A DNA stretch of 64,000 nt, from NCBI GenBank assembly GCA_032716605.1, contig CM064480.1, forward strand, positions 26,650,129-26,714,128. Direction: 5' to 3'. The notes under the pieces are model-generated. The model was not told where the DNA came from and did not search any database. It saw only the letters and a program-made list of their open reading frames with translations. The stretch comes from Paralithodes platypus (taxonomy: Eukaryota > Arthropoda > Malacostraca > Decapoda > Lithodidae). The translations under genes were made by a program, and so were the position numbers. Positions 43,868 to 55,000 of the stretch are shown here, piece by piece. Positions within the stretch are counted from its first letter, which is position 1. Each line of letters starts with the position of its first letter.

Positions 43868-44024
43868 CTACTGGACCCGTTGTGGTAAAGCTACACAGGT
43901 ACGCTTTGGTTTATCGAGAGCGACCGACAGGTAACGTGTTACGAAAGTATGATTGGACGCCCATAATTGAGTATTAGCAATGTCTTCTATCGAAAAGTTT
44001 TGTAAGAACCGAAGAGAGACTGCC
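43868..44024 (-). pseudogene. DIRS-D tyrosine recombinase, last 52 codons
   Basis: The translation from 44024 down to the TAG at 43868-43870 matches the end of the DIRS-B recombinase (SIEDIANTQLWASNHTF, then the Tyr in VTRYLSVAL). The HDLR box would lie just upstream but is missing at the BEL-2 boundary. Confidence 0.8.
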
Positions 44025-44807
44025 TGTGGTAAACTATCAATGGAAGTTAAATATCTATAAGCTATAATCCAAACAAAATCAATCTAAATTAAAATTACTC
44101 CATATCTAAACTGAATTATATCTGAAACAAGCTAATTTATATCCAAAGGTCTCACATAATAAATTATATATAGGGTAAGGTTATAAGGGTTAATATTAGC
44201 CAGGAATTAACTCACCAATAGTTCCACGTGGCAACGAAACAAAGGAGAACCTTTACCCAATATGGCGGACAATGGGGAGGCAAGACATCGGCCCTGAGGC
44301 TCGAGTCAAGTGAAAGAAAGAACAAATGATTATATGGGAATGGACATGAATACTATGCTTATCTGTCAGTCAGTCATGGCGTCGATGAGAGCGTTGTGAT
44401 GGTGTAGATGTATGTATTGCTGTCAGTGTATTGTGATTAGAGGCACAAAAGCTCAATCAACTGAAGGCGGAAATTAGATGTTAACTGGTCGGTGTTTGTG
44501 GAGGCTCTGCCCTTCGTCCAGACCTACATCTTGCTGCCTTGGCAAACGCCAGGAGCCCAAATTATCGTACCGCATCTAGGTTGCTCAATACGATAAATTA
44601 TATTAATATATACAATAAATTCATATATGCTACATAAGACCATGTCAATATTGCTTAATAGCATATTAGGCCTTTTATAATCTTAACTTACTTACAATCT
44701 TATAATATACGATCTACTCGTCCTACGCCGTGCAGCGGGAACGACCGTGACGTCACAGAGACGTACGGTATCACAAAAGAGTCATACCCTATCGTATTTA
44801 CACGATA
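44025..44807 (-). repeat. BEL-2 3' LTR
   Basis: 783 bp, TGTGGTAAACTATC to TTTACACGATA in plus orientation. It shares with the split 5' LTR features not found in BEL-1 (ATCTATAAGCTATAATCC), so the pieces belong to one element. Confidence 0.88.
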
Positions 44808-44843
44808 CACTCCCCCCACAAACAAAAATACCTGAACCCCACC

Positions 44844-47800
44844 TTAAACGTAAAGTTGCCCAGAGGCAATCTTCTGACGCCACATGTCGACGGCGCCAGC
44901 AGCAGCGCGTTTGGGACGCGTCCCGGTCTGAGAATGATCACCATCAGTAAGTGGTGAGTCGTTACCTTGAGAATCCTCGGACCCAGCAATAACAGGTGGA
45001 GTCTCCGATTGTAAAGTGGAATCGAGCTCCAAAGCGTACAAACGTGCGATAGGACGAACAGTAGTACCAGTGGCTGTCTTCAATAGCGCCACCCGCTCTA
45101 CAGAGTCTTCCCCCTTGTATATCTCCAACACGCGGCCCAATTTCCAGTATAATCGAGGATTATCTTCTTTAATTAAAACTACTTCACCAACAGTAGGTGC
45201 CGTCGGTCTACCAGAGGGTGTAACACTCCTTACCCTCAATGCTAGCAGATATTCATTAATCCACCTCTTTCTAAAATCTTCGATTACCCTCGATATATAC
45301 TGGTATCGCTTAGACACCGCTGCTTCAGAGTACAACGAGGGATCCTCTAACTCTACAATGAATTGGAAATCAGATGGAAACGCAGTCAATGGTTTACCAT
45401 ATAGCAAGTGAGCTGGCGTTCATGGTAGTGGTTCTTACAGGTCGGTGTACACATATGTGAGCGGGCGATCATTCACGACTGCCTCTATCTCTGTGAGGAC
45501 TGTCGTCAGCTCACTCTTCTTTAATAGAGCACGTCCTACTACCGCTCTGAGTCCTGACTTTACTATGCCGACACACCGTTCCCACATTCCACCAAACCAA
45601 GGTGCCCTAACTGTAATGAACCTCCATTCACACTTTCTCTCTACCATAAAAGTGATGATTGTAGGATCACTGCTCATATCCTTTATATATTTAGATGCCT
45701 GGACATAAGTAGGAGCATTGTCGCTAAGAATGAGTCGAGGGAATGAACGACGGGCACAAAACCGTCTAAACGCCAGCATAAATTCTTCGCTAGACATATT
45801 ATCACATAGTTCTAGGTGTACCGCTCGAGACGTTGCACAGGTAAACAATAATATATAAACCTTCTCATGCTCTCTCGTCTTCAAAGCCCCTGTGTAATCT
45901 AACCCTACAGCTTGGAAAGGTTCTATGTGCTTTACACGGCATTCAGGCAGGGGTGGAGCTGGTCCAGTTGCATATGGTTTACCCTTTAGTCTCTGGCATA
46001 TAACACAATTTCTTACTACGCGTCGAGCTACTTGTCGAACTCTGGGTATCCACCATGTGAGACGCAAATTTGATATAATATGACATACCCCGTAGTGTTT
46101 TACTTCCCTATGTGCACATATATTCAATAGATCAGTAACGTGATGTCTTGTTGGCATAAGTATAAGACGGTTTGTGCCGTCCGTTACACCCGACCACTTC
46201 AGGCGACCCTTACACCTGATGAGGTCATTATCTAGGTGCAACCTTAGTTGACGCACTAAATTAGGCATTATTGTCTTATTCGAGCTTTACAAAGATTCTA
46301 ATTCATTGGAAAAGGTTTCTGCTTGAACCCATTGGATCAAAGTTACTTCAGCTGCTTTATATTCACGAGCATCAATGTTGTGACCCCTGTTGCAGAGCTG
46401 GCCCGTTACTTTAAGCTTGAGATTGGATATATATCTCAACACCCAAGCTACAACTCTGACTAATTTATTATAGTCACCGAATCTTGCCCATTCTAATATT
46501 GGACCCGGTGGCTCATTTGGTTGGGCTGTAACTGCCACTGTTTCCAGTGGCAGAAGTCCCTCACCAACAGCATGCCAAATCGCCCAGTCATTTTCATGGA
46601 GCAGCCACTTTGGACCATGCCACCACAATTCGGACTTCACTAACTGGCTAGCCGTTATACCCCTAGTTATGAGATCACTAGGGTTGTCTTTTGTATTTAC
46701 AGTACATAATGATAAGCAACGTCTGGCAATAGGGCTCTAATCTCATCTACCCTATTCCTCACATAAACTGGCAGAGACTTCTTGCTATGTATCCAGTTGA
46801 GTGCGACCTGACTATCGCACCAAACGTGAACTATTTCAATATTTAACTCGCTCTAGTATGCTGCGCGTACGTGTTGCACCAGACGTGCTAATAGCAGCAT
46901 GGCAGTCAATTCCATTTTAGGGATGGTTACCTTTTTGACCAGGGCTATTTTAGCCCGGGCTTTAACTAAATGCGCCCCAAATGAAGTAACGACATATATG
47001 GCTACCCCGTATGCCGTGGCGCTAGCATCACAAAACGTGTGTAATGTAACGTCACCGAACGCCGCCACTTTACGAGGTAAAGGTTTAGTACATTACATAG
47101 GATGTCATACTCTTTCAACAACAATGTCCCTTGGTCATTCAGGTCCTCGGGCAAATTGTCATCCCATCCTATTTTGCGTCTCCAAACTTCTTGCATCAGA
47201 ATCCTAGCTCTTATGGTAACGGGTAATGCTAGACCCAAAGGATCAAAAAATTGCGCGACATTGGTCAACAGACTTCTTTTTGAGTGCGCTCCCGTCTGCT
47301 GAGCAAAAGACCTTGTTTGAAAAGTTAGTATGTCATGTTTAGGTTGCCAGATCATCCCCAAATTTCTGGACTTCTCCGGGTTATGAGATGCCGTACCGTC
47401 CACCTGTATCAAACTCTGAAGATCTTCACTATTAGTAACCCACTCGCGGAGAAATAAATGTGCTTCTGTAAACAATCTACGTGCTTGCCAGTAGGTAACT
47501 ATGTAACAAATCATCCTGACTATCGCTAGAACCCTGCAAATTGTCTATATACAACCCGCGAGATAGTTTACTTGTGTCCTCAAGAGTATCTGATAGATGT
47601 TTTTTGATTGTGGCACTTAATAAAAACTGTGAACATGTAGCACCAAAGAGTACGACCCGAAAACGGTAGATTACGACCGGACTTTCAGAGTCGCTAATGT
47701 CTTCGAACCAAAGAAAGCGTGTAACATCTCTATCTTCCTCTTTTAGTTTGACCATCAATAATGCTTTCTCGATGTCACTAGCAAATGCATACTGACCCAG

Positions 47801-48199
47801 CCTAAACCGCAATAGATGTTGGGACAGATCCGACACCAAGGACGGACCTGTCAGCAGGCATTCATTTAGACTGGGTTGTTGACCTTGGTGGGCAGAGCAG
47901 TCATACACCACCCGTATTGGTGTGGTGACGCTGTCTTTCCTCACCCCATGATGGGCCAGATAGTGAACCCTTCCCTTCCTACTTGGTTCTTTTACATTGA
48001 CTCTTTCAATGAAGCCCCTATCTTCATAACTCCGAAATACATCGTCATACGCCTGGCGCGTGCTCGGTTCATTTGTTAATTTACGCTGTAATGCGCGCAA
48101 GCGACCTAATGCCAATCCATAGTTGGTTGGCAGGCTCATCTCACTGTTCTTCCAGGGTAAACTAACCTTGTATTGCTTGTCTGAGGCACAGTAGCTCAC
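44844..48199 (-). pseudogene. BEL-2 pol (RT, RNase H, integrase), multiply broken
   Basis: Fragments 47477-48199 (RT, with motif C as YIDN), 47002-47514, 46853-47068 (RNase H TFCDASATAYG), 46287-46640, 45435-46268 (integrase: HREVKHYGVCHI, VGLDYTGAL, LILSDNAPT, MWERCVGIVKSGLR) and 44844-45407 (C-terminal domain) cover pol. Compared with BEL-1, a Lys codon became TAA near 46288, a Gln codon became TAA near 45437, and short insertions shift the frame near 47510 and 46700. The hAT element lies just upstream of 48199. Confidence 0.87.
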
Positions 48200-48242
48200 A
48201 GACTCTTCAAACTTCTTCAGCGCAATTTCCGAGTCATAATCG

Positions 48243-49601
48243 CAGAGGTGGGCAGGTGCGCGCCATTTGGCACTCTGCGCTCTGCGATCCGGTGCGCATT
48301 ACCAATATAGAGGAGCGCGGAGCGAGGAGTGGCAAAATTCTGAAATAGGAGTGCAGGCGGGGAGCGCAGCTAGAAATTCGCGCTCCTTTCTGGCGCTCCG
48401 GAGGCGATTTTTCCTGTCAACAACAGGTACAAGAACGTCATTATCGTGTAAAGTCATCGTACCGTTCGTACGGTGTTACTCACGGTGTTAGTGAACTGTG
48501 ATACAGTGATACTATGATAGTGACAGACTGACAGTGTTACAGTTGTTAACTTGTTAATTTATTTTTTTGGGCTTTTGCTATCGATATTATGGTATCGATA
48601 GTTCGATACTATCGGAATGTTACTTGAATGTATGGGTGGCAGGGTGGTTTGGGGGATGGTGGGGGGAAAGTAGAAGCGTAATTGACTCGTGTTACAAATA
48701 TGAAGCCGATTGGTGAGGTAGTTACGCCACCACAGATTTTATTTGTTTTCCATTTCTTCGTACGGATACGCTGGAAGTGGGTTGTGGGAGGCAGTTGGGG
48801 GTGTGGTGGAGGGAAGGCATAAGGGTAAGGCACTTGTCACACAAATATGGAACCGATTGGTGCAATCGTTTCGCCGCCACAGATTTTTTTTTTTTCCTTG
48901 TGAGGCGACCGATAGTCAGCGAGTGGGTGGGAGGAGGGGTTTGGGGTTGTGGTGGTGCCGTCACATTATGATATTAAATTATTATTCATTTAATCATGTA
49001 ATCAACTAAATACTAATCATGTTGTATTGTTGTTATTGTATTGTTAGGCTTGTTAGAATGTTAGCTTGATAAGTTTAACTGTTTAAGTTTCTCAGTTTGG
49101 ACAGTTTCTGTAATTCTTTATGTCATATCATAGATATCAATGGACAGTCACAATGTCACAAACTCACAATGATATCAATCATATCATATCATTGACATTT
49201 GCAATGATATGATTCATATCATATCATTGACATTTGATTAATTGATATGACATAAAGAATAACAGAAACTGAGAAAGTGAGAAACTTAAACAGTTAAACT
49301 TCAGAAAGACACCATGACTTGAGTTTTTTTTAATGTTTTGAATTCTTGGAATTTAGTGAAGTGAAAGACAAAGGACAAAGTGAAATACAAAGGTAAATAA
49401 TTAAATAACTTCTAGAAGCTGTTTTGTTTGTTTTGTTTTTTATATACCTATTTTTGGGAGCGCGGAGCGCAGGAGCGCGGAGCGGGAAGCGCATCGGGTC
49501 TGCTGACAAAAGGAGCGTGTGAGCGCTGCCGCATTACCTTATGTCTGATGAGCGTGGAGCGCTGCCGCATTACCGGTCCCACCGGAGCGCGCCCACCTCT
49601 G
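48243..49601. mobile_element. Non-autonomous hAT-like element in BEL-2 pol
   Basis: Both ends are CAGAGGTGGGC in inverted orientation, and an exact 8-bp duplication CATAATCG flanks them (48235-48242, 49602-49609), as expected for hAT. The 1,359 bp hold no transposase. GGAGCGCGGAGCG-type motifs recur near both ends (about 48313-48365, 49458-49490), and a GAGCGCTGCCGCATTACC motif is repeated at about 49522 and 49557. These may be transposase-binding sites. The centre (about 49130-49250) has repeated TGATATGATTCATATCATATC-like short palindromes. Confidence 0.88.
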
Positions 49602-49609
49602 CATAATCG

Positions 49610-51515
49610 TCCTCCATAGGATTAATTCCTATGTGATCCAATCTCCACAGTCGTTCCAGGTCGAACTCGGCAGTCATTTTAGGGTCACTAGGTTGGGAAT
49701 CCTCCCTTCCCAACTCCTCTGCCGCGGTTACATTCACTCTTAATATCGAGACCGTGTCGACCAGGACATTTGACTGTATAGTATGCACCTTTCCGCTCAT
49801 GCAATAGCCAAATTTAGTGGGGATTAAAATTACACCACACATCTTTTTAAATCCAGGGTATACTACATCATAATAATGATCCACACCAAGTAGAACATGC
49901 ATCTCACTCTGATCTCCCATGAGATCTGACAAGTTAACCCCTTTGCTACATAATGCGTGTTCCACCTTCTTCACTCCTAGAGATACATATTCTGGTAGGG
50001 TGTCTACTACGATACATGTCATAAAGTACCTGTTTTTACGGTAGAAATATGAAATCTCCGCTATCTCGTAGACTTGTTTGTCAGTAACCCCTGCGAAGCC
50101 CCGCAATCGAAGAGTCTCAGCCCCTACGATTCGGTGCTTAAGTCCCATTAATACGGACCTTTTTATAAAGGATCGTTGAGATCCTTGATCAAGAAGTACC
50201 CGACAAACCTTGTTACTGTCATTACCTTCCATGGGAATCTGTATTGTGGGCAATATAGTGGTGTCTTTCGTACTACCTAGTGTCAAAGTTGTAGTACCCT
50301 CTGGTTTGACGTCTTTGAGTTTGTCTGCTGTAGGACACAACTTGTCAAAGTGATGTCCTTTGCAGTGGCGACAGGGCCTTAAGTATGTAGCAGTACATTG
50401 TCCCTGCTTACCACGTTCCTTACTTAGACAACCTACACATAGCTTCAACCTCTTTGCCTGTGCTAGTTTTGTCTCATTTGTTGGGTATTTAACACAGAAA
50501 CTCCATTTATGCTTGTTATTACATAGCTTACATAGAATCTGAGCAGGTTTCTTATATGTACCCTCTTTCTTTCCTTTAGTCCCCACCGTCATGCTTACTG
50601 TTCCCCTCATTTCCACATTCCCACTCCCTCCCGACACATACATTCTCCCATTGTTCAATTGTAGATTACTAATTTCTTTACTGAACTGAGTTTTGAACTC
50701 CCCAAGATCAAACGATCTAACCTTGTCAAGTATTGCCATAGGAAGCTTCTGACGCAAGATAATGACTATCATTTCCTGTGTGGTGAGCCCTAGGGTGTCT
50801 AGCGATCGAGTATGGCACTCCATATTTGCCCTAAAATTTGCTAACTCCTCAACCTTATACTGTGGTTCTGCGAGCTTTAACAAGGCAACGACATGGGCCA
50901 TCTTCAACTGCTCTTGATCCCCGTATGTGGACTGTAATAGTTGTACTGCCTCCAGATAGCTATCACCTACTACCGCAAAACCCTCTATCAAATGTAAGGC
51001 CTCTCCTTCCATTTGTCCTTTCAGGTAGTGAAACTACGGACATTATCCAAAGAGGATTCATGTACTGTAGACCGAAATACGTCCCAAAAGGCTAACCACT
51101 CAGTCAATTTGCCCCCAAATGTAGGAAGATTGAGCTTTGGGAGGTGCACAGTGTGTTTCGGGTCAACCCTTCTATGGGCTTCGTTCTCGCCTCGCTTCTT
51201 ATTTGCGACAGCGCGCTGTAATAGGTGCTTCGCCTTAAAGACAGGTTCATCATAGAGGGCGTGATTATCACACTCTGCAATTATCTCTTCCTCCTCTGTC
51301 ATGCCTGCCACAATCACCTCACTCAGAGCAACAATATGACCGTGGGTAGCCTGGACATTGTCTAACCTAGCCTCTAATTCTTCGAGGTCAGCAGTAGTGA
51401 TGAAAGCGTTGACATCAATAATTAACCTATTTAACACTCCCCGAAGTCCCGCCCTCTGATTTTTAGGGGCTTTGCTCAGCACCCCACTAGATGGTGTCTC
51501 TTCCTGTTTATTCAT
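49610..51515 (-). pseudogene. BEL-2 gag-protease region
   Basis: The ATG at 51515 opens 164 codons, stopping at 51021 where one base is missing relative to BEL-1. The frame resumes at 51012 and runs through the Gag domain, the Cys/His knuckles (CKLC, CVGCLSKERGKQGQC, CRHCKGHHFDKLC) and the protease motif LLDQGSQRSF up to the hAT element. The hAT insertion falls in the same codon context where BEL-1 reads continuously into RT. Confidence 0.87.
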
Positions 51516-51923
51516 TTTGCATGTAAGCCTGTAGGCTATTTATCTAAAATGTTACAAATACAATGGCAAAATAATAGTCTAGTTAAGAGACGCCGACCGG
51601 CGGACTTCTATGTTATGGAGAAAAAATAGCACACCAAATAGCAATACCTACACTAAAGGGTCATATTGAACAAGATTTTTTTTTAAGTCAGGTCATATGT
51701 CACAGGAAGTCTGAAATGAAAAAGAACATTATTGGGGGAAGATGATGGGTGGGATGCAGGATTTAGGCAGGTGCAACAACGTGACCCTGCATTCCGGCTT
51801 TAACCATCGCTTGGCTAGCCCTACCAGTTTATCATAGAGTTGTTCCTGCATCCTGTTTTATGTCCTTGCTCATTGCCATAGAAAATCCCTTACTGATAGC
51901 TAATTCCCGGGTCTGGGCACCAA
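51516..51923 (-). other. BEL-2 leader and primer-binding site
   Basis: The same TGGTGCCCAGACCCGGG site as in BEL-1 follows the LTR (about 51905-51922), then a noncoding leader of about 390 bp closely matching that of BEL-1. Confidence 0.8.
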
Positions 51924-51951
51924 TGTGGTAAACTATCAATGGAAGTTAAAT

Positions 51952-52546
51952 TATAATATGTTAAGTATATAGGGGATTAAAGGTAATAACACAACACATT
52001 AATTATTGGATAAGTGATAATAAGTATAAACGTACAGGTATATAAGTACAGATATATGATAAGGCTTGTAATAAAAGCCTTAGGAGCAAGGTGATATATG
52101 ACTTGTGTGATCTAATATATCTAGGGGATATAGGAGCTTGGCTATAGAGGATGAGTCTGAGTCTAGAGTCTAGAGGGAGTTAAGAGCTCTGACTCTCTCT
52201 GGCTGAGGTCTGTTGAAGTCTAACTGAAGATGCCTGAGTAAGAAGGCATCGACTGGGTTCAAGGATGCTGAAGCAACACAGCATCAACTCAGCATTCTGG
52301 TATGACGTAGGACCGGATAAATACCTTATACAGTTTACATTTACAGAGGAAATGGGTGTTGATTTAAGTGGAAGTAACAACAAATATATTATATGTTAAA
52401 GAGATAGATAAAGTTATAGGGAGTTCAATAAATGAAGAATGTTTAATAATAATGTTGAGAGTTTAAAAGTTACAGGGATAAAGGCATATAAGCAGTGAGA
52501 TATATGTATAGCAATATAAATGCAGGGCTTATAATGTCATACTACA
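51952..52546 (-). repeat. Gypsy 3' LTR
   Basis: 595 bp; on the minus strand it starts TGTAGTATGACATTATAAG and ends AACATATTATA. No clear polypurine tract was seen at its inner edge; the adjoining coding strand is C-rich (ACCCCCCGGCGAA). Confidence 0.88.
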
Positions 52547-52918
52547 TTCGCCGGGGGGTAAAATAATTGATCTCACCATGATCAACTATAGTAAAAAAAA
52601 AATGACTAGTCTGTTGACACATCACACCGTATCAAAATTGTCCATTAGACCTAGATCAAGGGTGTGAGCTACCAACAAATTAGAATAAATACCATTAGAA
52701 TAAATACATTAGAATAAAGGTTTATGTTAAATAATATAAATATATAGTTGAGTATAAGGAGAAGATTACAACTGCTATATATAACACATGGCAGGTGTAA
52801 ACTTATATAGTAATACAATTGAACATCTGACAGTGGAAAGAAATAATACCCTAAGCTGTTCCACTGACGATATAAATATATATACATATAAAGAAATATA
52901 TCCAAAAAAAAAAAGAAC
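52547..52918 (-). other. Gypsy 3' noncoding region
   Basis: 372 bp between env and the 3' LTR, AT-rich. It holds three tandem copies of a TTAGAATAAATAC-like unit (about 52679-52720). No gene is seen. Confidence 0.6.
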
Positions 52919-54625
52919 TTAAAGTGCTCTATTCCTCGCGTAGGCTTCAAGAGCAGCAATGCGAAGATTCAGGCGAGAAAGAGCAAACCAAGAGACACCT
53001 AGGATGATGATGATAATGAGCATAGGAGTACCAATCGCTGGGATGGCAATGTAAGGGTGATAGTATTTAACAAAATCCATAGGTAGAATTGACTTGTTGA
53101 TCAATTGAAGGGTTTTTAAATCAGGTGAGTTGATGTGAAGTTTAGATATATTAGCCGAGATATTTGGGAGAGTGAGAAACATATCGTTCACGTTGTATAG
53201 TTGATAGAGTTCAGTAAGGTGGTAATTTGTGGGGTAAATGGTTACCTTGGAAGAGGTGATAGAGCAAGTGTCAGGGATAATGATGAGACCAGAAATTACC
53301 TGATCAGAAGATGGAATATCATTCTGACAGGAGATGGAGATGGTAGTGTCAGAAGGGAAATAAAGGTGATGAGAGTGAGACACATGAGCATGATAGAAGG
53401 GTTTCTTAGCAACTTCCTTGAACTGGCAATGTTCTATAATGGAATTATTGTGAATCAAGGCACTAGCACAGCCGTCAGCATGGAAGGGGATTAACTTGAG
53501 AGCAAAGGCTGGGCAAATGGCCTGGGATATAATAGGGGAGTGACAGAGAGTAGAGAATGAATAATCATCCAACCAGGCGTGGTGATTCTCGGAAGTGGAG
53601 ATGAACAAGTTGCTGAAGGAGTTGTCCAAAGAAACTAATTGATTGTTGAGAAAAAAGGGGAAAGGAGTGATCATGTAATGGGCGAAAGAAATGGATGATG
53701 CAAATGGAATAATAAGCATATATTCATAGTTATACATGTGGACATCTATATATCCATATAATAGTTCAATTTGGTCAAGCGGGAACACTGGTAAGAGGCG
53801 GAAGTCATTGCCGGCCTGAGTGATGATTTTCCTCAGACTACTCAAGGGAAGAAGATCTGAGCTCACTATACCGTGTTCAGCATCGTTGAGGGCGTTTAAG
53901 AGTCTACTAAAGTCTGACTCTAATTTCATAGAGATAAAATAAATGTTGTCAAGTTGGGTAGAGATTTCTAGAATGTTTTCAAGAAATGAGGTAATATCAG
54001 AGAGTTCATTAATGGTAGATTCCGCTTTACTCATGAGAGATTGTAAGTCGTTAACATGAGTAGAGATTTCATTAATAGTGTCTATTTGGATCTCCACTAA
54101 CTTTTCTTGGCTTCTGAGGGTATTTTCTACTTCACCGATTTTATCAGCGATGGCGTTCACTTGGTCTTCAGTAGCTGTCCCGAAGAGAGAAGACAACAGG
54201 TAACCTCCTGCATCAATAAGTCCTCTCTTGTTTCTAAGTCTAGCTCGTTTGGATTCTGACCTTGGTTTGACCGGATTTTTAGAGGCTATTTGAATGAACA
54301 AGTAATCTAAGGTGTTTTTCACCACATTAGTTCTCCAAAGTAACTGAGTTAGAGTTGCGTTGTGATTGCTATGTTTGATGTTTGAGTGATTCAGAAACAC
54401 TGTCAAAATAGAATCTGAACTTCTTAAGGCATTGATAGCTTTCGCCAAGGTCGGGGCCATAACACTCAGGTCGACGTTGGTGAATTTTACTGCCATAACA
54501 TCCGAAACCAAGGTCATCCTACCTGTAGGACTAACTACCGCGCCATTCGAATGGATGGCAAAGGTGCCCATCAGGTGGACAATCAAGACAATCAAAAGAA
54601 TCGGCCCACACCTTCCCTTGGTCAT
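52919..54625 (-). CDS. env: Envelope glycoprotein, baculovirus-F-like
   Basis: The ATG at 54625 gives 568 residues; the frame is open further up to 54955 but without a better start. The first about 22 residues are a signal-peptide-like hydrophobic stretch. A furin-type site RNKR (residues 131-134) is followed by a Gly/Leu-rich segment resembling the fusion peptide of baculovirus F and errantivirus Env proteins, then a long helical, coiled-coil-like region. One membrane anchor lies near the C-terminus (PAIGTPMLIIIIILGVSW), with a short basic tail. In this family such proteins sit in membranes and drive fusion. Expression is expected from a spliced RNA (see acceptor). The frame has no visible lesion. 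Confidence 0.82.
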   Translation of the reverse strand: MTKGRCGPILLIVLIVHLMGTFAIHSNGAVVSPTGRMTLVSDVMAVKFTNVDLSVMAPTLAKAINALRSSDSILTVFLNHSNIKHSNHNATLTQLLWRTNVVKNTLDYLFIQIASKNPVKPRSESKRARLRNKRGLIDAGGYLLSSLFGTATEDQVNAIADKIGEVENTLRSQEKLVEIQIDTINEISTHVNDLQSLMSKAESTINELSDITSFLENILEISTQLDNIYFISMKLESDFSRLLNALNDAEHGIVSSDLLPLSSLRKIITQAGNDFRLLPVFPLDQIELLYGYIDVHMYNYEYMLIIPFASSISFAHYMITPFPFFLNNQLVSLDNSFSNLFISTSENHHAWLDDYSFSTLCHSPIISQAICPAFALKLIPFHADGCASALIHNNSIIEHCQFKEVAKKPFYHAHVSHSHHLYFPSDTTISISCQNDIPSSDQVISGLIIIPDTCSITSSKVTIYPTNYHLTELYQLYNVNDMFLTLPNISANISKLHINSPDLKTLQLINKSILPMDFVKYYHPYIAIPAIGTPMLIIIIILGVSWFALSRLNLRIAALEAYARNRAL

Positions 54626-54665
54626 CCTGGGGGTTAAAAGGAGTATAAAAATAACAGTAAATATT
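54626..54665 (-). promoter_or_regulatory. Candidate 3' splice acceptor of env mRNA
   Basis: On the minus strand, a T/C-rich stretch (TACTCCTTTTAACCCCCAG) ends in AG one base before the env ATG. Env of gypsy-type errantiviruses is known to be made from spliced RNA, so the position fits. The donor was not identified. Confidence 0.6.
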
Positions 54666-55000
54666 ATAGAGGAGTAAAAAAAAATATAACTTGGGAGTGT
54701 AAATAATAATTGGAGTTTGAGATTTAAAGGAGTAAAATTTGAGTAAAAAATTGAGATAAATGTGAACGCTATGAATAATGCGGACACAAGGAGTAATGTG
54801 AACACAGGGAGTAAAGTGAACACAAGGAGCAATGCGAACGCTTTTAGATAATGCGAACGCTGGGAGTAGCCACATCTAAACATGAAATATGAGATATCTA
54901 TGCAAAAATAAATAATGGACAACAATTTGGCCAAGAGTACACTAAATATAATCACAAGATAAATACATAGTTAAATAGATATATAGGCAAACTTGGTGTA

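Larger units (their letters stand above)
42864..44024 (-). mobile_element. DIRS-D: 3' end of a divergent DIRS-like element
   Basis: It has a 3' ITR (from 42864; AAACCTAATATTTAGTAGGGCCCCG), an internal complementary region (43261-43357), a noncoding region with a C tract (about 43820-43830) and the end of the recombinase gene. Sequence divergence from DIRS-A, -B and -C is large outside the terminal motifs, so it is another subfamily. It is cut at 44024 by BEL-2. Confidence 0.85.
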
